A DNA stretch of 64,000 bases. Source: Couchioplanes caeruleus. GTDB taxonomy: Bacteria; Actinomycetota; Actinomycetes; Mycobacteriales; Micromonosporaceae. Of this stretch, positions 1-7,850 are shown piece after piece. Position numbers and translations under genes: made by a program. The notes beneath the pieces are model-generated. The model searched no databases, was not told the origin of the DNA, and saw nothing but the letters and a program-made list of their open reading frames with translations. Location: NCBI RefSeq assembly GCF_023499255.1, contig NZ_CP092183.1, forward strand, positions 1,557,501-1,621,500, read 5' to 3'. The first letter of the stretch is position 1; each line of letters starts with the position of its first letter.

Positions 1-270
1 GCCCGGGTACGGGCTGCCGGTGCGGTGCGCGAGGCGCGTGACGTCGCCGCCCTCCTCGTCGATGGCGACGAGCGCGTCCGGCCGTACGGTCCGCAGCCCC
101 GTGGTGAGCCGGCGCAGCTCGGTGGGCTCGCCCACGTTGGTGGCGAAGAGCGTGACCCCCGCCAGGCCCTCGCCGAGCAGCGTGGCCACCCATTCAGGCA
201 TGGAATTGCCCGCAAAAGCCGCAAGCAGGGTACGGAGCGCGAGTCGCCGTAGCCCTGGTTCGATCGGCAT
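1..270 (-). CDS. Glycoside hydrolase family 3 beta-N-acetylhexosaminidase (NagZ-like), 5' part only
   Basis: The gene starts at the ATG at 268-270 and runs off the left edge, so only 90 codons are visible. Residues 70-80 read IDEEGGDVTRL, which matches the IDxEGGxVxRL segment of family 3 beta-N-acetylhexosaminidases; the preceding residues (GVTLFATNVG) fit the first strand and loop of the barrel. These enzymes remove terminal N-acetylglucosamine from muropeptides or chitin fragments. A good ribosome site (GAGGAAGAG) lies just upstream of the ATG. The gene is divergent from a ROK regulator, which suggests amino-sugar-responsive control. The catalytic His/Asp region and C-terminus lie outside the window, so the exact substrate cannot be judged. 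Confidence 0.8.
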   Translation of the reverse strand, partial: MPIEPGLRRLALRTLLAAFAGNSMPEWVATLLGEGLAGVTLFATNVGEPTELRRLTTGLRTVRPDALVAIDEEGGDVTRLAHRTGSPYPG

Positions 271-445
271 GGTTTTCTCTTCCTCGGTTGAGCACTGTCC
301 GTGGACCGGGGGAACTGTCATGATCGCTCAATGTCTATCGGACACGCCCCGCAGTCGGCCAGTGAGCTGACCGTTACGCTGCGGGCTGGACGATGCGCGC
401 CGAGACGGTAATAGCAAACAATCCTGACTACTGAGGGACAGAGTT

Positions 446-1624
446 ATGGCCGCCACCCGCCTGCCGGGCACCCCCCGGCTGTTGCGCGCGCTCAACGACC
501 GCGCCGCGCTCGAGCTGCTGCTCGCGAAGGGCCCGCTCACCCGGGCGCAGCTCGGCGAGCTGACCGGCCTCAGCAAGGTCACCGCGTCGCAGCTGGTGGA
601 GCGGCTCGAGGAGCGCGGGCTCGTGCGCCGCGTCGGCGAGCAGGCCGGCGGCAGGGGACCCAACGCCCAGCTGTACGCGGTCACTCCCGGTAGTGCCCAT
701 GTCATCGGCGTCGAGGTGCTCCCCGACCGGGTGATCGCCGCGTGCGCCGACATCACCGGCGAGATCGTCGGACGCAGCGAACAGTCGACCCAGGACAGCG
801 ACGATCCCGTACGCGCCGTGCACGGCGCCGTCATGCAGGCCGCCACCCGGGCCGGCACCGACCTCGACTCGATCCACCGCGTCGTGCTCGGCACCCCCGG
901 CCTGGTCGACCCGAAGACCAGCGAGGTCTCGTTCGCGTTCGACCTGCCCCGCTGGCACCGCGGTCTCCTCGCCGAGCTGCGCAAGGACCTGAGCACGCCG
1001 GTCGTGTTCGGCAACGACGTGAACCTCGCCGCGATCGCCGAGCAGCACACCGGCGCGGCCCGCGGGGTCGACGACTTCGTGCTGATCTGGGTCGGCCGGG
1101 GCGTCGGCCTCGCCACGGTGATCGACGGCAAGCTGCACCAGGGCAGTACGGGCGCCGCCGGCGAGATCGGCTACCTGCCGGTGGCCGGCGCCGAGGTGCC
1201 GCACAACGCCTCCAAGCGCGGGGTGAAGGGCGCGTTCCAGACGCTCGTCGCCTCGGACGCCGCCAAGGCGATCGGCAAGCAGTACGGCTTCGGCGGCAAG
1301 GAGTCCGCCGACGTCGTCCGAGCCGCCGTGGCAGCCGGGGAAGCGGGCGGGCCGGTGCTCGACGAGCTGGCCCGGCGGCTGGCGCTCGGCGTGGCGGCGA
1401 CCTGCGTGGTGCTCGACCCGCCGCTGGTCGTGCTCGCGGGCGAGGTCAGCCAGGCCGGCGGCGCGGCGCTGGCGCAGCGGGTGGAGGCCGAGGTCGCGTC
1501 CATCACGCTGGTGTCGCCCCGGGTCGTGATCAGCGAAGTGGCGGTCGAGCCGGTCCTCAACGGCGCGCTGCTGACCGCGCTCGACGCCGTACGCGACGAG
1601 GTCTTCGGGTCGACGACCGGATAG
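446..1624 (+). CDS. ROK-family transcriptional regulator
   Basis: A 392-residue protein with an N-terminal winged helix-turn-helix (about residues 20-70, recognition helix near 42-55) followed by a ROK sugar-kinase-like domain (about 85-385). The Asp of the FGNDVN motif (D191) that serves as catalytic base in ROK kinases is kept. The cysteine-rich zinc motif (CxCGxxGCxE) usual in ROK proteins is absent: after GEIGY at about 245 the segment has no cysteines. NagC/XylR-type ROK regulators bind sugars or sugar phosphates and usually repress catabolic genes. It is divergent from the GH3 hexosaminidase across 175 bp, so amino-sugar control is the simplest guess. An RBS-like GAGGGACAG precedes the ATG. 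Confidence 0.9.
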   Translation: MAATRLPGTPRLLRALNDRAALELLLAKGPLTRAQLGELTGLSKVTASQLVERLEERGLVRRVGEQAGGRGPNAQLYAVTPGSAHVIGVEVLPDRVIAACADITGEIVGRSEQSTQDSDDPVRAVHGAVMQAATRAGTDLDSIHRVVLGTPGLVDPKTSEVSFAFDLPRWHRGLLAELRKDLSTPVVFGNDVNLAAIAEQHTGAARGVDDFVLIWVGRGVGLATVIDGKLHQGSTGAAGEIGYLPVAGAEVPHNASKRGVKGAFQTLVASDAAKAIGKQYGFGGKESADVVRAAVAAGEAGGPVLDELARRLALGVAATCVVLDPPLVVLAGEVSQAGGAALAQRVEAEVASITLVSPRVVISEVAVEPVLNGALLTALDAVRDEVFGSTTG

Positions 1625-1673
1625 GCACGGCACGGTGTCCGGGGCGGTGAGCCGTGCGTGGTTGGATGGACGC

Positions 1674-2489
1674 GTGCTCGAGGCAGCGACCCCCACACCC
1701 CCCGACGACGACACCGTCATCTCCTTCGACCGCGTCAGCGTGATCCGCGGCGGCACCTTCCTGGTGCGCAACCTCTCCTGGCAGGTCGAGCTGGACGAGC
1801 GGTGGGTGATCCTCGGCCCCAACGGCGCGGGCAAGACCACCCTGCTCAACCTCGCCTCCGCCCGGCTGCACCCGTCGCGCGGCGTGGCGTGGGTGCTCGG
1901 GGAACGGCTGGGACGCACGGACGTCAACGAGCTGCGTACCCGGATCGGCATCACGACCGGGCAGCTGGCCGACCGCGTGCCGCCCACCGAGCGGGTCCTG
2001 GACGTGGTCGTCACGGCCGCGTGGTCCGTGGTGGGCCGCTGGCGGGAGAGCTACGACCGGCAGGACGAGGCGCGGGCCCGGGGCCTGCTCGACCAGCTCG
2101 GCATGGGCGCGCTGACCGACCGCGAGTTCGGCACGCTGTCCGAGGGCGAGCGCAAGCGCACGCAGATCGCCCGGGCGCTGATGACCGACCCGGAGCTGAT
2201 GCTGCTCGACGAGCCGACCGCGGGCCTCGACCTCGGCGGCCGCGAGGACCTGCTGGGCCGGCTCAGCGAGCTCGCGGAGGACCCGGACGCGCCGGCGATG
2301 GTGCTGGTCACCCATCACGTCGAGGAGATCCCGCCGGGCTTCACCCACGCGATGCTGCTGCGCGAGGGCTCGGTCGTGGCGGCCGGCCTGCTCGGCGAGA
2401 CGCTGACCGCCGACAACCTGTCCAAGACCTTCGGCCTGCCGCTGGTCGTCCAGCGCACCGGCGACCGGTACACGGCCCGGGCGGCCTGA
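1674..2489 (+). CDS. ABC transporter ATP-binding protein
   Basis: A stand-alone ABC ATPase of 271 residues when started at GTG 1674; an in-frame GTG at 1635 would add 13 residues. I prefer 1674 because the upstream residues are atypical for the family. It has Walker A GPNGAGKTT (about 48-56), a signature LSEGERKR (about 155-162), Walker B LMLLDEPTAGLD (about 175-186) and a switch His in VTHHVEEIP. No permease or binding-protein gene is adjacent, so the transport partner is unknown. ModF- or YlmA-like single ABC proteins of this size are common in actinobacteria. It lies between the ROK gene (49 bp) and a ribokinase (10 bp), in the same direction, and may be co-transcribed with both. Confidence 0.88.
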   Translation: MLEAATPTPPDDDTVISFDRVSVIRGGTFLVRNLSWQVELDERWVILGPNGAGKTTLLNLASARLHPSRGVAWVLGERLGRTDVNELRTRIGITTGQLADRVPPTERVLDVVVTAAWSVVGRWRESYDRQDEARARGLLDQLGMGALTDREFGTLSEGERKRTQIARALMTDPELMLLDEPTAGLDLGGREDLLGRLSELAEDPDAPAMVLVTHHVEEIPPGFTHAMLLREGSVVAAGLLGETLTADNLSKTFGLPLVVQRTGDRYTARAA

Positions 2490-2499
2490 GGAGCGCAGC

Positions 2500-3399
2500 A
2501 TGGCATCGTCGCCCCCGCGGATCGTGGTCGCCGGCAGCGCCAACATGGATCTCGTCGGTCTCGCCGAGCGGCTGCCGCTGCCCGGGGAGACCATCCTGGG
2601 CGACGACTTCGTCATGACGCCCGGCGGCAAGGGCGCCAACCAGGCCATCGCGGCCGCCCGCGCCGGCGGCGCCTGCACGATGCTCGGCGCGATCGGCTCG
2701 GACGCGTTCGGGGTGACGATCAAGGCGCGGCTCAACGCCTCCGGCGTGGACACCGAGTGCCTGCGGACCAGCTACGGCTCCTCCGGCGTCGCGGTCATCA
2801 TGGTGGACCGGGCGGGCGAGAACTCGATCATGGTGAGCCCCGGCGCGAACAGCACCTTCGCCGGCCTGAGCGCCGCGGAGACCGCCGTGATCGCCGAGAG
2901 CGACGTGCTGCTGTGCCAGCAGGAGATCCCCGGTGAGACGGTGCTCGCGGCGGCACAGGCGGCACGCGAGGGTGGCACCCGCACGATCCTGAACGCCGCG
3001 CCGGCCCGGGAGCTGCGGACCGAGCTGCTGGAGGCCGTCGACCTGCTCGTCGTCAACGAGGTCGAGGCGATGGCGATCACCGGCTCCGAGCGGCTCGACA
3101 TGCCGGGGCTGCTCGCGCTCGTACCGCGCGTGGTGCTCACGATGGGCGGCAGCGGCTCCTGGTACGCCGACCGTGACGGCCGCGACGAGCGCATCCCGGC
3201 GTTCCGGGTGGCCGTGGCCGACACCACCGCGGCGGGCGACGCCTTCACCGGCGCGCTGGCGGTCGCCTGGGGCGAGGGTCGCGACCTGCTCGACGCGGTG
3301 CGCTGGGCCAACGCCGCCGGGGCGGCGTGCGTCCGCAAGGTCGGCGCGTCCAACTCCCTGCCGTCCCGCGCGGACATCGACGCGCTGTACTACGCCTGA
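2500..3399 (+). CDS. rbsK: Ribokinase (PfkB family)
   Basis: A 299-residue PfkB-family sugar kinase. The N-terminus has the AGSANMDL strand, the GGKGANQA motif (42-49) that contacts the sugar, and the C-terminal DTTAAGDAFTGAL signature in which D247 is the catalytic base and the preceding Gly-rich turn forms the anion hole. Ribokinase phosphorylates D-ribose to ribose 5-phosphate in the cytoplasm. The start ATG has GAGGAGCG upstream and lies 10 bp after the ABC ATPase, suggesting one operon. No ribose transporter or RbsD is next to it, so another pentose or nucleoside-derived sugar is possible. Confidence 0.9.
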   Translation: MASSPPRIVVAGSANMDLVGLAERLPLPGETILGDDFVMTPGGKGANQAIAAARAGGACTMLGAIGSDAFGVTIKARLNASGVDTECLRTSYGSSGVAVIMVDRAGENSIMVSPGANSTFAGLSAAETAVIAESDVLLCQQEIPGETVLAAAQAAREGGTRTILNAAPARELRTELLEAVDLLVVNEVEAMAITGSERLDMPGLLALVPRVVLTMGGSGSWYADRDGRDERIPAFRVAVADTTAAGDAFTGALAVAWGEGRDLLDAVRWANAAGAACVRKVGASNSLPSRADIDALYYA

Positions 3400-3428
3400 T
3401 CCCGGCCCGGCTCACTTCAGCGCCGCTG

Positions 3429-3503
3429 TTTTCGGCCGGACTTACTTCGGCCGGACCCACTTCGGCCGAGCCCACTTCGGCCGGGCTTACTTCGGCCGGG
3501 GCT
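3429..3503. repeat. 15-bp tandem repeat between convergent genes
   Basis: Degenerate copies of ACTTCGGCCGGACCC follow one another with a 15-bp step (3444, 3459, 3474, 3489), preceded by a variant copy near 3429. The array fills the gap between the convergent ribokinase and DoxX-like genes and covers the last codons of the latter. Each unit contains CGGCCG, so adjacent units can pair; it may act as a bidirectional terminator, but that is inference. Confidence 0.7.
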
Positions 3504-3852
3504 GGGACGCGATTCGCAGGCCCCACAGGATCAGTGGCGCCTGCAGGGGCAGCCGGCCGTACGCGATCGCCCGGCGCAGCGGCGGCGCATGCCGCCAGTC
3601 GACCGCCATCTTGACGTTCGCGGGGAACACCGCGGCGAACAGCGCCGCAGCGGCGAGCGCGCCTGCTCGCCGGCTCCGGGGATGCGCGACCGCGGCGGCC
3701 ACGGCCAGCTCGGCGACGCCGCTCAGATGGGTCCAGGTGCGCGGGCTGCCCGGCAGCGAACGCGGCACGATGCCGTCGAACGGCCGGGGGTGCGCGAAGT
3801 GCAGCACGCCGCTGGTCGCCAGGAGGCCCGCCAGCGCGGCGTGGGACCTCAC
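3487..3852 (-). CDS. DoxX-like small membrane protein
   Basis: A 121-residue protein starting at GTG 3852, whose first bases overlap the TGA of the upstream gene (GTGA), so the two are likely translationally coupled. It has about four hydrophobic segments and the pattern GVLHFAHPRPFD...P, followed by TW...GVAELAVAAAV and FPANVKMAVDW, which I recognise from DoxX-family membrane proteins of actinobacteria. Function is unknown; related proteins are linked to redox or thiol stress in mycobacteria. The last codons overlap a 15-bp repeat array. Confidence 0.75.
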   Translation of the reverse strand: MRSHAALAGLLATSGVLHFAHPRPFDGIVPRSLPGSPRTWTHLSGVAELAVAAAVAHPRSRRAGALAAAALFAAVFPANVKMAVDWRHAPPLRRAIAYGRLPLQAPLILWGLRIASQPRPK

Positions 3853-4313
3853 CGGGGCACGGAGTCGTGGTCGAGGGCGCGCTGCAACGCCCGGTAGATG
3901 CGGCCGAACCGCTGGGCGTCCTGGGTCTCCAGCAGCAGCGTACGGTCGCCACGGACGTCCGCCCAGATCTCCAGCCGGCGGCTGCCACGGTCGTACGAGC
4001 GGTCCACGAACTCGAGCAGCACGTCGGACAGGGGCGCCGCCGCGAGCCCGATCAGGATGCCGCCGCCGATCAGGGCGATCGTGGTGGACGCCGAGGCGTC
4101 GATCACCAGGGCGACGACCACCCCGAGCGCGCCGATCAGCAGCGGAGCGATCATCGCGATGCCGAGAACGCCGCGTCCCGCCACCGCGCTCCACTGCCGG
4201 CGGCCGCGCGCGTGCCACACCTGCGCGAAGTCGCCGAGCCGGTAGCCGCGTTCGCCGATCCGGACCCCGTCCGACGTGACCAGCACGTCCCGGTCCCGGT
4301 AGTAGGTGACCAT
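3849..4313 (-). CDS. DUF6232-like membrane protein
   Basis: A 154-residue protein with an N-terminal soluble stretch (MVTYYRDRDVLVTSDGVRIG), two adjacent hydrophobic helices (about residues 50-100, including a Leu/Ile/Gly-rich pair), and a C-terminal soluble tail with ILEIWADVRG-type strands. The N-terminal pattern resembles DUF6232 proteins as I remember them; no function is known. ATG 4313 is chosen because an RBS-like GGGAGGAGCC lies just upstream. It overlaps the next gene by 4 bp and is divergent from the enoyl-CoA hydratase gene. Confidence 0.65.
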   Translation of the reverse strand: MVTYYRDRDVLVTSDGVRIGERGYRLGDFAQVWHARGRRQWSAVAGRGVLGIAMIAPLLIGALGVVVALVIDASASTTIALIGGGILIGLAAAPLSDVLLEFVDRSYDRGSRRLEIWADVRGDRTLLLETQDAQRFGRIYRALQRALDHDSVPR

Positions 4314-4401
4314 GGCTCCTCCCTCGTCCCGCATGTTACTTACCCGGGGCGCGCACGCTTACGCTGTCGGGACTGAACGATCGATCGGGAGGCGGCAAGC
4401 G

Positions 4402-5175
4402 GTGGGCGAGTTCGTGAAGCTGGAGATCGGCGACGGCATCGGCACGGTCCGGCTCGGCCGGCCACCGATGAACGCGCTCAACACCCAGGTCCAGGAGGAG
4501 CTGCGGGCGGCCGCCCAGGAGGCGGCGGGCTCGGACGAGGTGCGCGCGGTCATCGTGTACGGCGGGGAGAAGGTCTTCGCCGCCGGCGCCGACATCACCG
4601 AGTTCACGACGACGACGTTCCAGGAGATGACCGTACGGGCGGCAGCCCTGTCCAGCGCGTTCGACGCGGTGGCGCGCATCCCGAAGCCCGTCGTCGCCGC
4701 GATCACCGGCTACGCCCTGGGCGGCGGCTGCGAGCTGGCGCTGGCCTGCGACTGGCGGGTCGTCGCCGAGGACGCCAAGCTGGGCCAGCCGGAGATCAAG
4801 CTGGGCATCATCCCGGGCGCGGGCGGCACCCAGCGTCTCGCCCGGCTCGTCGGCCCGGCGCGCGCGAAGGACCTGGTCTTCTCGGGCCGGATGGTGGACG
4901 CGGAGGAGGCGCTGCGCATCGGCCTCGCCGACCGCGTGGTCCCGGCCGCCGACGTGTACACCGCCGCCGTCGAGCTCGTGAAGCCGTACGTGACGGGCCC
5001 GGCGATGGCGTTGCGCGCGGCCAAGCAGGCGATCGACGGGGGGCTGAGCATGGATCTGGCGTCGGGGCTGGCGCTGGAGAGCCACCTGTTCGCGGGGCTG
5101 TTCGCCACGGACGACCGGATCGAGGGGACGACGGCCTTCGTGGAGAAGCGCAAGCCGAAGTTCACCGGCCGCTGA
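4402..5175 (+). CDS. Enoyl-CoA hydratase/isomerase
   Basis: A 257-residue crotonase-fold enzyme when started at GTG 4402, which follows GGGAGGCGG; longer upstream in-frame sequence looks non-coding. The two catalytic glutamates of true enoyl-CoA hydratases are present with the usual 20-residue spacing: E111 in GGGCEL and E131 in GQPEIKLG. The oxyanion-hole segments AAGADI and GYALGGG and the GAGGTQRL turn are also intact. It should hydrate trans-2-enoyl-CoA in fatty-acid beta-oxidation in the cytoplasm. It is monocistronic here; the etf genes 6 kb away could serve the same pathway. A -10-like TACGCT lies about 40 bp upstream. Confidence 0.9.
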   Translation: MGEFVKLEIGDGIGTVRLGRPPMNALNTQVQEELRAAAQEAAGSDEVRAVIVYGGEKVFAAGADITEFTTTTFQEMTVRAAALSSAFDAVARIPKPVVAAITGYALGGGCELALACDWRVVAEDAKLGQPEIKLGIIPGAGGTQRLARLVGPARAKDLVFSGRMVDAEEALRIGLADRVVPAADVYTAAVELVKPYVTGPAMALRAAKQAIDGGLSMDLASGLALESHLFAGLFATDDRIEGTTAFVEKRKPKFTGR

Positions 5176-5275
5176 ATCGCGTAAGCGGGCGGTTTCCGCA
5201 GCCCCCGAGTGCCGGACACGCCCGGTGGGATCTCGCGGATATCGATCTGTTGCCATAAAGTTCCGGTCTGTGACG

Positions 5276-5827
5276 ATGCCCGGGCTGCGCGCGACGTCGG
5301 TGCGCCGCACCGTGATCGTCGCGGTGGCGCTCGTCACCGGCCAGGCCCTGCTCGGCGCGGTCATCGGGTTCATGACGTTCGACCGCGCCGACGAGGCCCC
5401 GGCTCCCGCGCGCGCCGCGGAACCGGCCGTCGCGCCGCCGATCGTCGTACCGCCGGCGAGCATGCCCGCGCCCACGGAGGCGTCACGGCCACCGCGGAAG
5501 CGCGCGGTCGCCGACGCCTCGAGTGGCACCCGGGGGCCCGGCCGTGCCTCGTCGGCGAGCGCGAGGACCGTCACGGAGCCGCCGGCCGCCCCGGCTGCGC
5601 CGCAGCTCAGGACCACCGTGCCGACGCCGCCGCCCTCGTCGGGCCCGCCCCCGCCGGCCCCGCCCGCGCCCGGGCTCGTGCCCTCGCCCGACGTGGACGA
5701 GCCGGAGGACCCGCCGGTCGTACGGGAGCCGTGCGAGGACGAGGGCGCGACGGGCCGTACGGATGACGGCAAGGTGGTGCGGTGCGAGCGCGGCCGTGAC
5801 GGCAAGCTGCGGTGGCGGCCGGTCTGA
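5276..5827 (+). CDS. Proline-rich anchored or secreted protein of unknown function
   Basis: A 183-residue protein with one N-terminal hydrophobic helix (about residues 10-35, VIVAVALVTGQALLGAVIGF) that could be a signal anchor, then a long Pro/Ala-rich low-complexity linker (about 40-145), and a short C-terminal acidic/basic block with two cysteines (PCEDEG and VRCERG). The two Cys may form a disulfide outside the cell. The start could also be GTG 5270. I do not recognise a family. The hydrophobic helix followed by a Pro-rich extracellular spacer is common among actinobacterial wall-spanning proteins. Confidence 0.6.
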   Translation: MPGLRATSVRRTVIVAVALVTGQALLGAVIGFMTFDRADEAPAPARAAEPAVAPPIVVPPASMPAPTEASRPPRKRAVADASSGTRGPGRASSASARTVTEPPAAPAAPQLRTTVPTPPPSSGPPPPAPPAPGLVPSPDVDEPEDPPVVREPCEDEGATGRTDDGKVVRCERGRDGKLRWRPV

Positions 5828-5866
5828 CCGCGCTTCCGCCCTGATCAACTAGTACGCGCGAGCGCC

Positions 5867-5872
5867 TACACT
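5867..5872 (+). promoter_or_regulatory. -10 element of a leaderless promoter for the Hsp70-like gene
   Basis: TACACT is followed by exactly seven bases and then the ATG at 5880. This TAnnnT-7-start spacing is the usual layout of leaderless actinobacterial mRNAs; no Shine-Dalgarno sequence is present. No clear -35 box is seen. Confidence 0.5.
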
Positions 5873-5879
5873 GACGCGC

Positions 5880-7784
5880 ATGTCCATCGACCAGGGTCGG
5901 CACCGCCTCGGCGTCGACTTCGGCACCTCGAACACCGTCGCGGTCGCCCGGTGGCCCGACGGCCGGGCCCGCCCGATCCTCGTCGACGGCTCCCCGCTGC
6001 TGCCCTCCGCCGTGTACGCCCAGCCCGACGGCCTGCTCGTGGTCGGCCGCGACGCGGTGCACAGCGCGCGGCGGGACCCGGCCCGGTTCGAACCGAACCC
6101 GAAGCGCCACATCGACGACGGCCTCGTGCTCCTCGGCGACCGGGAGTTCCCGGTGGTCGACCTGGTGGCGGCCGTGCTCGTCCGGGTGGCCGAGGAGTGG
6201 CACCGCGCGGTCGGCCCGGTACGCCCCGAAGTGACCTTGACCTGCCCCGCCACCTGGGGCGCCACCCGCCGCAGCCTGCTCGCCGAGGCGGCCGCCCGCG
6301 CGGGTCTGGAGGGCGCGCGCCTGGTCGCCGAGCCGGTCGCCGCCGCCACGTACTTCGCCGACGTGCTGGGCCGCGACGTACCCATCGGCTCGGTCGTGGT
6401 GGTGCACGACTTCGGCGCCGGCACCTTCGACGCGAGCGTGGTCGCCCGTACGGCCGAGGGTTTCGAGGTCCTGGCCGTCGACGGCCGTGACGACGTCGGC
6501 GGGCTCGACGTCGACGCGGCGATCGTCGACCACCTCGGCGAGCTCTGCGCGGCGCAGGACCCGGACGCCTGGCGGCGGCTCACCGAGCCGGAGACGCTGG
6601 AGGACCGGCGCGCCCAGCGGCAGCTGTGGGACGACGCCCGGATCGCGAAGGAGCGGCTGTCGCGCACCCAGTCGGCGGACGTGATGGTGCCGCTGCTGGA
6701 CGCCGAGATGCACGTGACCCGCGACGAGCTGGAGGAGCTGGCGCGCCCGGTCCTCGAGCAGACCGTACGCGTCACCCGGGACCTGCTGCGCTGGGCCGAC
6801 CTGCCGGACGGGCGCCTGGCCGGCGTGTTCCTGGTCGGCGGCGCGAGCCGGATCCCGCTGGTGGCGACGCTGTTGCACCGCGAGCTGGGCGAGGCGCCGG
6901 TCGCGATCGAGCAGCCGGAGCTGGTGGTCGCCGAGGGCAGCATCCTGGCGGACGCCGCCCTGCTGGCGACGGAACCCGCGGCGCCCGGCCCGACGGCCGA
7001 GCTGCGGCTGGTCTCGCGGGGTGATCGCGTACGCGTGCAGCCCACGAGCCCGCCCGCCCCGCCTTCTCCGCCGCCTCCGGTTTCCGTGGACGACATGGAG
7101 ACCGTCCCCACCGCGCGGCGTGACGTCACGGGCGCGTTCCCGCCGGCGGTCGACCCGTGGCCGGACGCGCCGCAGCACTGGGCTCCCGACCCGGACGCCA
7201 CGGTCGCCGCTCCCAACCCCGTGGCGTCGCTGCCCGGCCCGGCCGTCCACCCCGGCCGCTCGCTGCCGACGGATCCTCCGGGCACGTCCTCGGCGCCGCC
7301 GCGGAAGGTGTCGTCCCGCCCGGTCTCCCCGGCGGCGGCTGCGACGTCCCGGTCCGCTTCCGGCTCCCGGTCCCGGCCCGTCTCCGGGTCCGGGTCGGTT
7401 GCCGGGTCCGGGTCCACGTCCGGGTCCGTTTTCGGGTCGTCGCCGGCTGCCGGGGCTGCGCGGCCTGCCACGGGAGCGCGCCCGGCGGCAGGTGTGGCAC
7501 GGCCCGCGGCCGGGGCGGCCAGGCCGGTCAGCGGCGCCCGGCCGTCCGGCACGGCGCGGCCCACCGCCACCGCGCGGTGGGACGGTCCGGAGGCGGCGCC
7601 CGCTGCCCGGGTCCGCCGGCGTACGGGCCGCGGCCTGCGCGCGATCCAGCTGTTGCTGAGCGTCGTGCTGCTGGTCAGCGCACCCGTGGCCGCGATGCTC
7701 GTCGCGTACAGCATCACCACGGGCGTACCGGTGGAGTCCACCGTGCGCCTGATCGTCAACGACATCCAGCGCTTCGTAGGGTGA
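5880..7784 (+). CDS. Membrane-anchored Hsp70/DnaK-like ATPase
   Basis: A 634-residue protein. Residues 1-365 form an actin-like ATPase domain with phosphate 1 motif GVDFGTSNT (11-19), CPATWG (122-127), phosphate 2 region HDFGAGTFDASV (176-187), and adenosine motif LVGGASRIP (318-326). There is no DnaK-type peptide-binding domain; instead residues 370-580 are a Pro/Ala/Ser/Gly-rich linker, with one predicted membrane helix at about 588-612 and a short tail. This places the ATPase in the cytoplasm on a long tether. Such Hsp70-like proteins are frequent in actinobacteria and mostly uncharacterised. It sits 66 bp upstream of a TPP-dependent enzyme in the same direction. Confidence 0.85.
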   Translation: MSIDQGRHRLGVDFGTSNTVAVARWPDGRARPILVDGSPLLPSAVYAQPDGLLVVGRDAVHSARRDPARFEPNPKRHIDDGLVLLGDREFPVVDLVAAVLVRVAEEWHRAVGPVRPEVTLTCPATWGATRRSLLAEAAARAGLEGARLVAEPVAAATYFADVLGRDVPIGSVVVVHDFGAGTFDASVVARTAEGFEVLAVDGRDDVGGLDVDAAIVDHLGELCAAQDPDAWRRLTEPETLEDRRAQRQLWDDARIAKERLSRTQSADVMVPLLDAEMHVTRDELEELARPVLEQTVRVTRDLLRWADLPDGRLAGVFLVGGASRIPLVATLLHRELGEAPVAIEQPELVVAEGSILADAALLATEPAAPGPTAELRLVSRGDRVRVQPTSPPAPPSPPPPVSVDDMETVPTARRDVTGAFPPAVDPWPDAPQHWAPDPDATVAAPNPVASLPGPAVHPGRSLPTDPPGTSSAPPRKVSSRPVSPAAAATSRSASGSRSRPVSGSGSVAGSGSTSGSVFGSSPAAGAARPATGARPAAGVARPAAGAARPVSGARPSGTARPTATARWDGPEAAPAARVRRRTGRGLRAIQLLLSVVLLVSAPVAAMLVAYSITTGVPVESTVRLIVNDIQRFVG

Positions 7785-7850
7785 GTCTCGTTCACGTTTT
7801 CTCATGCGCCGGGTAGCGTGCTGGGCATCACCGACACGGCTGGAGCGGGC

